A stretch of 64,000 nucleotides of DNA. Origin: Achromobacter sp. MFA1 R4. Its GTDB lineage: Bacteria > Pseudomonadota > Gammaproteobacteria > Burkholderiales > Burkholderiaceae_B. A program made the translations under genes and the position numbers. Location of the stretch: positions 248,001 through 312,000 of the forward strand of contig NZ_LT707065.1 in NCBI RefSeq assembly GCF_900156745.1. The letters run 5' to 3'. The notes under the pieces are model-generated. The model did not search any database, was not told the origin of the DNA, and saw only the letters and a list, made by a program, of their open reading frames with translations. The number at the start of each line of letters is the position of its first letter. Within the stretch, counting starts at the first letter, position 1. Below are positions 8,897-16,652 of this stretch, in pieces.

Positions 8897-9928
8897 TCAG
8901 TCCATGGGCGGCCGGCAGGCCGGACCGCACACGAGCCGGTTGCGGCGGTATTCGCCGGGCGACACGCCCGTCCACTTCTTGAACGCGCGGTGGAAGGTGC
9001 TGGGCTCCGAGAACCCCAGCCGCTCGGCAATGTCCATCAGCGACAGATCGTGCCGTCCCAGATATTCGACCGCCGCATCGCGCCGCAGGTCGTCCTTGAG
9101 CACCTGGAATCCCTGGCCTTCTTCGCGCAGATGGCGCCGCAGCGTCTGCGGCGTCATCGACAGCTGCGCGCTGACCTGCGCCAGCGACGGCAGGTCGGCC
9201 GACAGGTCGTTGCGCAGCAGGCGCCGGATGCGGTCGGTGAGCGTTGCGCGATCCTGGTACTTCACCAGCAGATCGAATGGCGCATTCGCCAGGAACGCCT
9301 TGAGCGCCTGCGCGTCCTGCACCACCGGCAGCGCCAACCAGCGCGACTCCAGCCGCAGGCCCGTCACCTGCTGCCCATAATGGACCGGGGCATGGAACAC
9401 CCTGTGCGCGTCGGCGCTGCGTGTGCCGCCGTTGTAGTCCACGCCCAATATCGGAATGCGGCGCCCGGCCAGCCAGTTCGCCACGCCCAGCGTGAAGAAC
9501 AGGAAGGTGCGTTCGGCGTACCACTGCGTGCAGCGGCGTTCGCCCCGCGCATCCAGCACGACGCGCGCGGCATCGCGGTCCACGCACAGACGCGCGGTGA
9601 AGTCGCGCAGGACGCCGTGGTAATAGCGGAACGCGACGCGCAGCGCCTGCCCCACCGTGGCCTCCTGCAGCGCGAGCCGGCAGGCATGGGCGAAGGCGCC
9701 CAGCGGAACCGGCTGGCGGCCCATGCCCAGGAAGTCGTCGCGCGTGGCGCGCCGCAGCATCCGCAGGATCTGCGCGAACTGCGCCTGCGACACGCGCGCC
9801 ATCGGCGCCTGCAGCAGCGCGGGCGGCACGTCGGCGCGCAACAGCACCCGGTCGACGTCCACGCCGCGGCGGCGTGCGCCTTGCAGGATCTGGGCGACAT
9901 GCCCCACGGCGATGGTGTGATGCGTCAT
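8897..9928 (-). CDS. AraC family transcriptional regulator (arabinose-binding-domain type)
   Basis: A 343-residue regulator. The first two thirds match the N-terminal 'Arabinose_bd' sensor domain found in OruR-type regulators (segments RVSQAQFAQILRMLRRATRDD and the later TFLFFTLG). The last about 100 residues carry the double helix-turn-helix, with the second helix signature DIAERLGFSEPSTFHRAFKKWTGVSPGEYRR. Start ATG 9928 is chosen over the longer frame from 10054 because the conserved domain starts there. It is followed on the same strand by the acyl-CoA ligase operon and is divergent from the CoA-transferase gene at 10119, so it could control either or both. The inducer is probably an acid or CoA ester of the pathway; that is inference. 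Confidence 0.88.
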   Translation of the reverse strand: MTHHTIAVGHVAQILQGARRRGVDVDRVLLRADVPPALLQAPMARVSQAQFAQILRMLRRATRDDFLGMGRQPVPLGAFAHACRLALQEATVGQALRVAFRYYHGVLRDFTARLCVDRDAARVVLDARGERRCTQWYAERTFLFFTLGVANWLAGRRIPILGVDYNGGTRSADAHRVFHAPVHYGQQVTGLRLESRWLALPVVQDAQALKAFLANAPFDLLVKYQDRATLTDRIRRLLRNDLSADLPSLAQVSAQLSMTPQTLRRHLREEGQGFQVLKDDLRRDAAVEYLGRHDLSLMDIAERLGFSEPSTFHRAFKKWTGVSPGEYRRNRLVCGPACRPPMD

Positions 9929-10019
9929 GGCGATTCCCGAGGCGGGGTGGACACCGATGGCGTCGATGGTAGCGAAAGGTCCGCCGGCAAGAAATGCCCG
10001 GCGTGAGCATTCCCGCCAA

Positions 10020-10038
10020 GCGAAATCAGCGATTTCGC
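10020..10038. promoter_or_regulatory. Perfect inverted repeat between AraC and CoA-transferase genes
   Basis: GCGAAATC-AGC-GATTTCGC, with 8-base arms and a 3-base centre, lies two bases before the -35 box of the CoA-transferase promoter. Its position fits an operator for a regulator acting in this divergent region. AraC proteins more often bind direct repeats, so another regulator is also possible. Confidence 0.5.
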
Positions 10039-10040
10039 CA

Positions 10041-10069
10041 TTGGACCGCCGCAAAGCCGCGCCTAGACT
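10041..10069 (+). promoter_or_regulatory. Sigma-70 promoter for the CoA-transferase gene
   Basis: TTGGAC (10041-10046) and TAGACT (10064-10069) are separated by exactly 17 bases, close to the sigma-70 consensus. The transcript would begin near 10076, giving about a 43-base leader to the TTG start at 10119. Confidence 0.6.
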
Positions 10070-10118
10070 GGCTTGAGCCGATTCCCGGCCGCCTCTTCGT
10101 ATTTACCGGAGTCCCTCT

Positions 10119-11288
10119 TTGGATACGCCGAACACCGCCCCGCTCGCGGACATCAGGATCCTGGACTTGTCGCGATTGCTGCCCGGCCCGCTGGGCGCGC
10201 AGTACCTGGCGGACCTGGGCGCGGACGTGATCAAGATCGAAGACACGCAGGCCGGCGACTATGCGCCGCCGTCGCTGCGCGCGGTGTGCAACCGCAACAA
10301 GCGCGGCCTGCGGCTGGACCTGAAGCACCCCGACGGCCAGGCCGCGCTGGCGGCGCTGGCGCGCGAGGCGGACGTCGTGATCGAGAGCTTCCGGCCCGGC
10401 GTGGCGGCCCGCCTGAAGGCCGACTATCCCACCCTGGCCGGCCACAATCCCCGGCTGGTGTACTGCAGCATCACCGGCTACGGTCAGACGGGTCCCCTGC
10501 GCGACGCCGCCGGCCACGACCTGAATTATTCAGCCTATGCCGGCGTGGCGGACCAGATGGGCTGCGGCCCGGATGAACCCGCGCTGTCCAACGTTCCCGT
10601 GGCCGATATCCTGGGCGGCTCGCTCACGGCGGCGATGGGTATTCTGGCTGCCCTGCTCGACGCGCGGCGCACCGGCCGCGGCCGCTGTCTGGACATCGCC
10701 ATCGCGGACGGCCTGCTGGCCAGCGCCGCGGTGCCGCTGGCCACCCTCAACGCCCACGGCGCCACCCGGCCCGCCGGCGGCGACACGCTCTCTGGCGCAC
10801 TGGCCTGCTATGGCCAATACCGCGCGCAGGACGGCCGCCATCTGGCGGTGGCGGCGCTGGAACCCAAATTCTGGACGGCGCTGTGCCAGCGCCTGGGCCG
10901 CGCGGACCTGATTCCCCTGCACCGCGATGCCGATGCGGCGCAACAGGCCCATGTGCGCGCAGAACTTGAACGCCTGTTCGGCTCGAAGCCGCGGGCGCAT
11001 TGGCTTGCCTTGCTGGACGGCGCGGACTGCTGCGTGTCCCCGGTGCTGACGCTGGCCGAAAGCCTGGCGCACCCGCAATTCGTCGCGCGCGGCATGGTGC
11101 GGCAGGTCCGGCACGACACCTACGGCAGCGGCGCGCAGATCGCCAGCCCCGTAAAGATGTCCGGTTTTCAGTTCGCCATCCATCGGCAGGCGCCCCTGCC
11201 CGGCGAACATACCGACCAGATCCTGCGCGAAGCCGGCTACGACGACGCCGCCATCGCCAGCCTGCGCGCGCGCGGCATCGCGCGATAG
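10119..11288 (+). CDS. Family III CoA-transferase (CaiB/BaiF)
   Basis: A 389-residue CaiB/BaiF-type CoA-transferase, which moves CoA between carboxylic acids. It shows the family opening (IRILDLSRLLPGP), the YLADLGADVIKIED segment with the expected catalytic Asp region, and the NRNKRGLRLDLKHPDG motif around residue 65. The VYCSITGYGQTGPLRD segment is also typical. The start is TTG at 10119 with GGAG upstream at suitable spacing; no ATG fits better. It stands alone with its own promoter, divergent from the AraC gene. A Bug solute-binding gene follows about 80 bases downstream, suggesting uptake and activation of one organic acid. Confidence 0.88.
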   Translation: MDTPNTAPLADIRILDLSRLLPGPLGAQYLADLGADVIKIEDTQAGDYAPPSLRAVCNRNKRGLRLDLKHPDGQAALAALAREADVVIESFRPGVAARLKADYPTLAGHNPRLVYCSITGYGQTGPLRDAAGHDLNYSAYAGVADQMGCGPDEPALSNVPVADILGGSLTAAMGILAALLDARRTGRGRCLDIAIADGLLASAAVPLATLNAHGATRPAGGDTLSGALACYGQYRAQDGRHLAVAALEPKFWTALCQRLGRADLIPLHRDADAAQQAHVRAELERLFGSKPRAHWLALLDGADCCVSPVLTLAESLAHPQFVARGMVRQVRHDTYGSGAQIASPVKMSGFQFAIHRQAPLPGEHTDQILREAGYDDAAIASLRARGIAR

Positions 11289-11367
11289 GCGTTGCCTTTC
11301 CGGCGCGCGTGACGCCGCCGGAAACCTGCTGTCTGCTGTGCCCATAACAACCAGGACGGAGACCACC

Positions 11368-12363
11368 ATGACGCATCCCATTTGCAGCACCGCTTCGCCC
11401 AGACGCCGCAGCCTGCTCAAGCTGGGGCTGGCCTTGCCCGCGGCGCTTGGCCTTTGCGCGCCCGCGCGCGCCGCCGCGTTCCCCGCGCGGCCCATCACGC
11501 TGATCGTGCCCTTTCCCGCGGGCGGCGCCACCGACACGCAGATGCGCGCCCTGGCGGTGGCGGCCTCGCGCGAACTGGGCCAGCCGGTCGTCATCGCCAA
11601 CCGGCCCGGGGCGGGCGGCACGCTGGGACCCGCCGCCATGGCGCAGACGGCGGCGCCCGACGGCTATACGGTGTCGGTGGTGGTGGGCACCTTGTTTCGC
11701 TATCCCTTCCTGCAAGCGGTCAACTACGATCCGCTCAAGGACTTCACCTACGTCGCCTGCATGACGGCCTACTCCTACGGCATCGTCGTGCGGCAGGACG
11801 CGCCGTGGAAGACGCTGGACGACCTCATCGCCGATGCGCGCGCCCACCCCGACAGGATCAGCTATGGCGCGACCGGCACGGGCGGCTCCGGGCGCATCGC
11901 CATCGAACGCCTGTCCCGGCTCACCGGCGTCAGGTTCAACTTCATCCCCTACAAGGGCGCGGCTGAAGAAACCACCGCGCTGCTGGGCGGACACATCCAG
12001 ATGGTGTCGGATGCGGGCTGGGGTCCGATGATCGACACCGGCAAGGCGCGGCTGCTGGCCGTGATGGGCGAGGCGCGCGCCCGGCGCTTGCCCGACGTGC
12101 CCACGCTCACCGAGCTGGGCTATCCCATCGTCGCCTCCAACCCCGTCGGCATCGCCGGACCCAAGGGCATGGACCCGGCCATCGTCGCCGTGCTGCAGCA
12201 GGCATTCCATCGCGCCTCGCGCGACGCGGAATACAACCGCGCGCTGGAAAGCGCCGACCAGCCGCACATGCTGATGGACTCGGCCGCCTACACGGACTAC
12301 GCCATCCGGCAGGTGGCGCAGGAAAAGCAGTTCGTGGCCGAACTGGGCTTGAAGACGCAATAA
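11368..12363 (+). CDS. Bug/TctC-type tripartite tricarboxylate transporter substrate-binding protein
   Basis: A periplasmic solute-binding protein of 331 residues. The N-terminus has twin arginines before a hydrophobic stretch (PRRRSLLKLGLALPAAL, then ARA cleavage), so export by Tat is plausible. Mature motifs are typical of Bug proteins: RPITLIVPFPAGGATD at the start, NRPGAGGTLG, and the PYKGAAEETTALLGG segment. The ATG at 11368 has GGACGGAG upstream; the longer frame from 11338 is not supported. No TctA or TctB membrane genes lie nearby, as is common for orphan Bug proteins in Bordetella and Achromobacter. The ligand is probably a carboxylate linked to the neighbouring CoA-transferase. Confidence 0.88.
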   Translation: MTHPICSTASPRRRSLLKLGLALPAALGLCAPARAAAFPARPITLIVPFPAGGATDTQMRALAVAASRELGQPVVIANRPGAGGTLGPAAMAQTAAPDGYTVSVVVGTLFRYPFLQAVNYDPLKDFTYVACMTAYSYGIVVRQDAPWKTLDDLIADARAHPDRISYGATGTGGSGRIAIERLSRLTGVRFNFIPYKGAAEETTALLGGHIQMVSDAGWGPMIDTGKARLLAVMGEARARRLPDVPTLTELGYPIVASNPVGIAGPKGMDPAIVAVLQQAFHRASRDAEYNRALESADQPHMLMDSAAYTDYAIRQVAQEKQFVAELGLKTQ

Positions 12364-12409
12364 CGGCCGCGCCCGGCCGCGCGCCTCATGCCCCCGGCCA
12401 GGCGGCCGT

Positions 12410-13309
12410 TCAGCCCGCCTCCGGCGCCAGCATGCTGTCGCGCAGCCGCAGCACCGACGCACACGACGTGTCGCGATGCGTCACCAGCGACAGGGACAGC
12501 GCGCCGTGCGCATCCGCATCGGTCAGGGACACGAAGGCCACATGCGGCGTGGAGTACGCGCGCGTCACCCCCGGCACCAGCGCGACGCCCATGCCGCTGG
12601 CCACCAGGCTGACCAGCGTCTGCACCTGGATCGCCTCCTGACTGATGCGCGGCGAAAAGCCCGCCTTGTGGCACAGCGCCAGCGTCACCCCGTTCAGGCC
12701 CGGCACCTTGGCCGGCGAATACAGTACGAAGTTCTCGGACCGCATGCGCGCCAGCGCAACAGGGCCGGCGGCGGCGAGCGGATGCCCGGCGGGCACGGCA
12801 AGGATGAGATCGTCGCGCTCCACCACCCAGGAATCCAGCTCGCTGTCTTCGGCCAGCGGCCCGCGCACCAGGCCCGCGTCGATATCGTTGGCGCGCAGCA
12901 TCGCCACCAGCCCCACCGTGCTGTCCTCGCGCAGATCCAGTTGCACGTCCGGGTATTGCGCGCGAAACACGGGCAGGCAGCGCGGCAGCAGCATGTAGGT
13001 GGCCGAGCCGACGAAGCCCAGGCGCAGCGTGCCCCATTCGCCCAGCGCCACGCGGCGGGCGGCCTGGCGGGCCTGCTCGGTGTGGAACAGCGCGCGCCGC
13101 GCGTCGGCCATCAACGCGTCTCCGGCAGGCGTGGTGGTGACGCCCTTGGCGCCTCGCACCAGCAGCGGCACACCCACCGCATGTTCCAGTTTCTGGATGG
13201 ACACCGATAGCGCGGGCTGCGCGATGTGCAGCGCGTCGGCCGCGCGCCGGTAACTTCCCAGTTCGGCAATCGTCACGAATTGCCGAAGCTGGCGCAAATC
13301 TATAGCCAT
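12410..13309 (-). CDS. LysR family transcriptional regulator
   Basis: A 299-residue LysR regulator. The N-terminal winged helix-turn-helix is clear (LRQLRQFVTIAELGSYRRAA then IAQPALSVSIQKLE), followed by a two-lobed effector domain. ATG 13309 gives the canonical MAIDLRQLRQF start; the frame open to 13387 is not needed. It is divergent from the CoA-transferase gene at 13381 with only about 70 bases between the starts, the usual arrangement of a LysR protein controlling its neighbour. The likely targets are the CoA-transferase, MaoC and Bug genes at 13381-16158. Confidence 0.9.
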   Translation of the reverse strand: MAIDLRQLRQFVTIAELGSYRRAADALHIAQPALSVSIQKLEHAVGVPLLVRGAKGVTTTPAGDALMADARRALFHTEQARQAARRVALGEWGTLRLGFVGSATYMLLPRCLPVFRAQYPDVQLDLREDSTVGLVAMLRANDIDAGLVRGPLAEDSELDSWVVERDDLILAVPAGHPLAAAGPVALARMRSENFVLYSPAKVPGLNGVTLALCHKAGFSPRISQEAIQVQTLVSLVASGMGVALVPGVTRAYSTPHVAFVSLTDADAHGALSLSLVTHRDTSCASVLRLRDSMLAPEAG

Positions 13310-13329
13310 AACAGATTCCGTATCAAGCA

Positions 13330-13344
13330 ATACCGAAGCCATAT
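13330..13344. promoter_or_regulatory. Candidate LysR operator (T-N11-A)
   Basis: The 15-base element ATACCGAAGCCATAT has ATA/TAT ends and fits the T-N11-A rule for LysR proteins. It lies midway between the divergent LysR and CoA-transferase starts. Such motifs occur by chance, so position is the main support. Confidence 0.35.
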
Positions 13345-13380
13345 TAGACGCGTATGAGCGGCGCCGATAGCATGGCCCCC

Positions 13381-14628
13381 ATGACAACCTCTCCCTCTCC
13401 CCGCGCCGCCGCGCTGGACGGCGTGCGCATCCTGGACCTGACCTCCGTCGTGTTCGGCCCCTACGCGTCGCAGATCCTGGCCGACTATGGCGCGGACGTG
13501 ATCAAGGTGGAAGCGCCCGGCGGCGACTCCACCCGGCGCACCGGCCCGTCGCAGGAGGCCGGCCTGTCCGCGATCTTCCTGGGCCTGAACCGCAACAAGC
13601 GCAGCATCGTGCTGGACCTGAAACAGCCGGCCGCGCGCCAGGCGCTGCTGACGATGGTGGACCAGGCCGACGTGCTGATGCACAGCATGCGCCCCGCCAA
13701 GATGGCCGCGCTGGGCCTGGACCCCGCCACGCTGTGCGCCCGCAACCCCCGCCTGGTCTACGCGGGCCTGTACGGCTTCGGCGCGGGCGGCGCCTACGAC
13801 GGGCGCCCCGCCTACGACGACATCATCCAGGGCCTGTCCGGCCTGGCGGACCTGGTGGGCCGCCAGACGGGCGCCCCGCGCTATCTGCCCACGGTCGCCG
13901 CCGACAAGACCTGCGGCCTCGTCGCCGCGCACGCCATCCTGGCCGCGCTATTCCAGCGGGAGCGCACGGGCCTCGGCCAGGAGGTGGAAGTGCCCATGTT
14001 CGAAAGCATGGCGTCATTTGCCCTGGTGGAGCATTACTACGGCCGGCACCTGGCGGACGAGCCCGGCGCACCCGGCTATCCCCGCGTGCTGACGCCCTGG
14101 CGCCGGCCGTGCCAGACCGCCGACGGCCACGTCTGCCTGATGCCCTACACCGACGCGCACTGGCGCGACTTCTTCATCGCCGCCGGGCGGCCCGACCTGG
14201 CCGACGATCCGCGCTTTGCCGACATCTCGGCCCGCACCCGGCACATCGAGACGCTTTACGAACTGCAGGCCGGCATCGTCGCCGCGCACGACACGGCCTA
14301 CTGGCTGGCCCTGTGCGAACGCCTGGAAATTCCCGCCGCCCCCGTGAACCGGCTGGAGGACCTGGAAACCGACCCGCATCTGCAGAGCGTCGGCTTCTTC
14401 GTGCCGCTGCAAAGCGCCGCCGGCAGCCGCTATCGCTTCGCGCGCAACCCCGTGCGCCTGGCGCAATCCGAGGTGCCGCCTGCCATGCCCCCGCGGCTGG
14501 GCGAGCACACGCGCGAGGTGCTGGGCCAGGCGGGCCTGCCGCCCGCCGACATCGCGGCGCTGCTCGATACCGGCGCGGCCCGCGACGCCGGCGATCCCCT
14601 TCCTGAAAACGCCAAGGACCCCGCATGA
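13381..14628 (+). CDS. Family III CoA-transferase (CaiB/BaiF)
   Basis: A 415-residue CaiB/BaiF CoA-transferase. The opening LDGVRILDLTSVVFGPYA, the LADYGADVIKVEAPGGD segment, NRNKRSIVLDLK and the RPAYDDIIQGLSG motif are all characteristic. ATG 13381 gives the usual short N-terminus; an in-frame ATG at 13354 would add nine residues and neither has a good Shine-Dalgarno. Its stop overlaps the start of the MaoC gene by four bases (ATGA), so the two proteins are made together. A reasonable reading is that this enzyme makes a dicarboxylyl- or hydroxyacyl-CoA that the MaoC protein hydrates or dehydrates; the actual acid is unknown. Confidence 0.88.
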   Translation: MTTSPSPRAAALDGVRILDLTSVVFGPYASQILADYGADVIKVEAPGGDSTRRTGPSQEAGLSAIFLGLNRNKRSIVLDLKQPAARQALLTMVDQADVLMHSMRPAKMAALGLDPATLCARNPRLVYAGLYGFGAGGAYDGRPAYDDIIQGLSGLADLVGRQTGAPRYLPTVAADKTCGLVAAHAILAALFQRERTGLGQEVEVPMFESMASFALVEHYYGRHLADEPGAPGYPRVLTPWRRPCQTADGHVCLMPYTDAHWRDFFIAAGRPDLADDPRFADISARTRHIETLYELQAGIVAAHDTAYWLALCERLEIPAAPVNRLEDLETDPHLQSVGFFVPLQSAAGSRYRFARNPVRLAQSEVPPAMPPRLGEHTREVLGQAGLPPADIAALLDTGAARDAGDPLPENAKDPA

Positions 14629-15104
14629 CCCAAGACCGCACCCCCGCCCCCGCCGCCCAACTCGGCGAGGGCTATTACTGGCAGGACCTCGCCGTCGGCC
14701 AGCGCTTCCAGACGTTTCGCCGCACGGTCACCGAAACCGACATCGTAAATTTCATCAGCGTCACCGGCATGCTGGAAACCATCTTCATCGACGCCACCTA
14801 CGCACACGGCGCGATCCAGGGCCGCCCCGCGCCGGGCGCGCTGACGTATGGGCTGATCGAGGGCCTCATCATGCAGGGCATGGTGCAGGGCACGGGGCTG
14901 GCGCTGCTGGAAGTCCACAAGAAGATGCTCGCGCCCGTGGTGGCCGGCGACACCGTCTGGGCCGAGATCGAAGTCACGGGCGTGCGTCCCACCTCGCAGC
15001 ACAACCGCGCGGTCGTCACCTCCGCCATCGAGGTGCGCAACCAGCACGGCAAGCCGGTGATGGCCTACACGGCCGTGCGCATGCTGGCCGGCAGGCCCGA
15101 CTGA
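14625..15104 (+). CDS. MaoC-like hot-dog hydratase/dehydratase
   Basis: A 159-residue single hot-dog domain protein of the MaoC/(R)-enoyl-CoA hydratase group. The GYYWQDLAVGQRFQTFRRTVTETD-type opening (split here over residues 15-38) and the DIVNFISVTG segment correspond to the MaoC pattern in which Asp and His act on the enoyl-CoA. Here the Asp lies in TETDIVNF and a His in YAHGAIQG. Its length is typical of the short, homodimeric forms. Translation is coupled to the CoA-transferase by ATGA. A Bug solute-binding gene follows 88 bases later, completing an uptake-activation-hydration set. Confidence 0.85.
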   Translation: MTQDRTPAPAAQLGEGYYWQDLAVGQRFQTFRRTVTETDIVNFISVTGMLETIFIDATYAHGAIQGRPAPGALTYGLIEGLIMQGMVQGTGLALLEVHKKMLAPVVAGDTVWAEIEVTGVRPTSQHNRAVVTSAIEVRNQHGKPVMAYTAVRMLAGRPD

Positions 15105-15192
15105 GTCCGCCCCGGACGGCGCAGCGTTCCGCAGAGGACGCGGCCGCCCGGGCGTCATCCGCAGTACCCATAACAGCACAAGGAGACAAACC

Positions 15193-16158
15193 ATGAAAAA
15201 AACCATGCTGGCCGCCACGCTGGCCATCCTGGCGCTGGGAGGCGCCGCGAGCGCACAGGCCGCCTGGCCCGACCGCCCCGTCACGATGGTGGTGCCCTTC
15301 CCGCCCGGCGGGCCGACCGACCTGGTGGCGCGCGTGCTGGCCAAGCAGTTGACCGAACAGCTCGGCCAGACCGTCGTCGTGGAAAACAAGGGCGGCGCCA
15401 ACGGCAACATCGGCATGCAGTACGCGGCCGCCGCCAAGCCCGACGGCTACACGGTGCTGTACAACACCTCGTCCATCGCCCTCAGCCCCAACCTCTACCG
15501 CTCGCTGCCCTTCGACCCGGTCAAGGACTTCGCGCCGGTCTCGACCACGGCCGTCATTCCGCTGGTCCTGCTGGTGCACCCGTCCGTGCCCGCCGACACC
15601 GCGTCGGCCTTCGTCGACTATGCGCGCAAGCACCCCGGCAAGCTGTCGTACGGCTCGGCCGGCGCGGGCAACGTCACGCACCTGGGCGCGCTGCTGCTCC
15701 TGCGTTCGCTGGACATCGACGCCGTCCACGTCCCCTACCGCGGCAGCGCCCCCGCCATGACGGACTTGGTCGGCGGCCAGGTCCAGGTGATGACCAACAC
15801 GCTCAACGATTCGCTGGGCTTCATCCGCGAAGGCAAGCTGCGCGCGCTGGCGGTCACCAGCGCCGCGCGCAGCGAACAGTTGCCGGATGTGCCGACGGTG
15901 GCGGAAACGGTGGCGCCGGGCTTTGGCATGGGCGCCTGGCAAGGCGTCGTCGTCCCGAGCGGCACGCCCGCGCCCGTCATCGACAAGCTGAACGCCGAGA
16001 TCCTGCGCGCGCTGAAGTCGCCGGAAATGCAGAAGCAGCTCAAGGTGCAGGGCGCGCAGGCGCTGGGATCGACGCCGCAGGAATATGGCGCCTACATCAA
16101 GAGCGAGATCGCGCGGTGGGGAGAGGTGGTGAAGGCGGCGAATGTGAAGCTGGATTGA
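15193..16158 (+). CDS. Bug/TctC-type substrate-binding protein
   Basis: A 321-residue periplasmic solute-binding protein with a standard Sec signal peptide (MKKTMLAATLAILALGGAA, cleavage after AQA). The mature part opens with WPDRPVTMVVPFPPGGPTD and shows NKGGANGNIG and the PYRGSAPAMTDLVGG motif, all standard for Bug proteins. AAGGAG stands seven to nine bases before the ATG. No TctA/TctB genes are nearby. Its pairing with a CoA-transferase and a MaoC hydratase suggests the ligand is the acid metabolised by those enzymes. Confidence 0.9.
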   Translation: MKKTMLAATLAILALGGAASAQAAWPDRPVTMVVPFPPGGPTDLVARVLAKQLTEQLGQTVVVENKGGANGNIGMQYAAAAKPDGYTVLYNTSSIALSPNLYRSLPFDPVKDFAPVSTTAVIPLVLLVHPSVPADTASAFVDYARKHPGKLSYGSAGAGNVTHLGALLLLRSLDIDAVHVPYRGSAPAMTDLVGGQVQVMTNTLNDSLGFIREGKLRALAVTSAARSEQLPDVPTVAETVAPGFGMGAWQGVVVPSGTPAPVIDKLNAEILRALKSPEMQKQLKVQGAQALGSTPQEYGAYIKSEIARWGEVVKAANVKLD

Positions 16159-16641
16159 CTAGCGCGGGGGGACGAAGGGTTTGAAGACGAACTGTTCGCC
16201 ATGCTCCTCGCAGTCGGCTGCCAGCTGTTTCCACGCCCGCGTGCTCAAGGTGCGTGGGAACATGGCAGCCCGATCGCCTTCTTCGTACGTGTCCCTGCCC
16301 CACTTCACGCCGTCGCGTTCGTTCATGAGGCTTGATTCGCGGATGTCTTTATCCCGGCTGCCATGCCACTGAATCAGGCTGTCGTCTTCTTTCCAATGCA
16401 GCCAGGCCACCTCGGTGCCGTCATTCCAACGATACCCAACCAGGCAGAAATGATTCGTCTGGCCATTTTTGTGCACGTAGGCCAACCGGTTCGAGATGGC
16501 ACGTTCGGGCTGCTGGTAATAGGGGCTGGCGGAAACAACGAGGCGTTCGTCGGGCGGCAGGCGAAAGGGCGCATCGGGCAGGTCGCCGGCGGTTGCCAGC
16601 ATGGGAAACACAAGCAATAACATCGTACGCAGTGCAATCAT
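16159..16641 (-). CDS. Small exported protein of unknown function, partner of the upstream SleB-like gene
   Basis: I do not recognise this 160-residue protein. It begins with a clear signal peptide (MIALRTMLLLVFPMLATAG, likely cleaved near residue 18-19), so it should reach the periplasm. The mature part is polar and rich in Trp and Tyr (YRWNDGTEVAWLHWKEDD), with only two cysteines, in FCLVG and ADCEE, which could pair. It starts 11 bases after the stop of the 290-residue gene and is thus co-transcribed with it. The small size, export signal and placement directly behind a hydrolase-like gene resemble periplasmic immunity or inhibitor proteins, but that is inference only. Its base composition is less GC-rich than the neighbours. 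Confidence 0.6.
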   Translation of the reverse strand: MIALRTMLLLVFPMLATAGDLPDAPFRLPPDERLVVSASPYYQQPERAISNRLAYVHKNGQTNHFCLVGYRWNDGTEVAWLHWKEDDSLIQWHGSRDKDIRESSLMNERDGVKWGRDTYEEGDRAAMFPRTLSTRAWKQLAADCEEHGEQFVFKPFVPPR

Positions 16642-16652
16642 TGGACCGTCCT

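Noticed and set aside
7212-10019. A single 935-codon minus-strand frame joining the ligase to sequence overlapping the AraC gene
   Set aside because: Only the last 510 codons match a ligase; the rest overlaps the AraC gene in another frame and has no family features.
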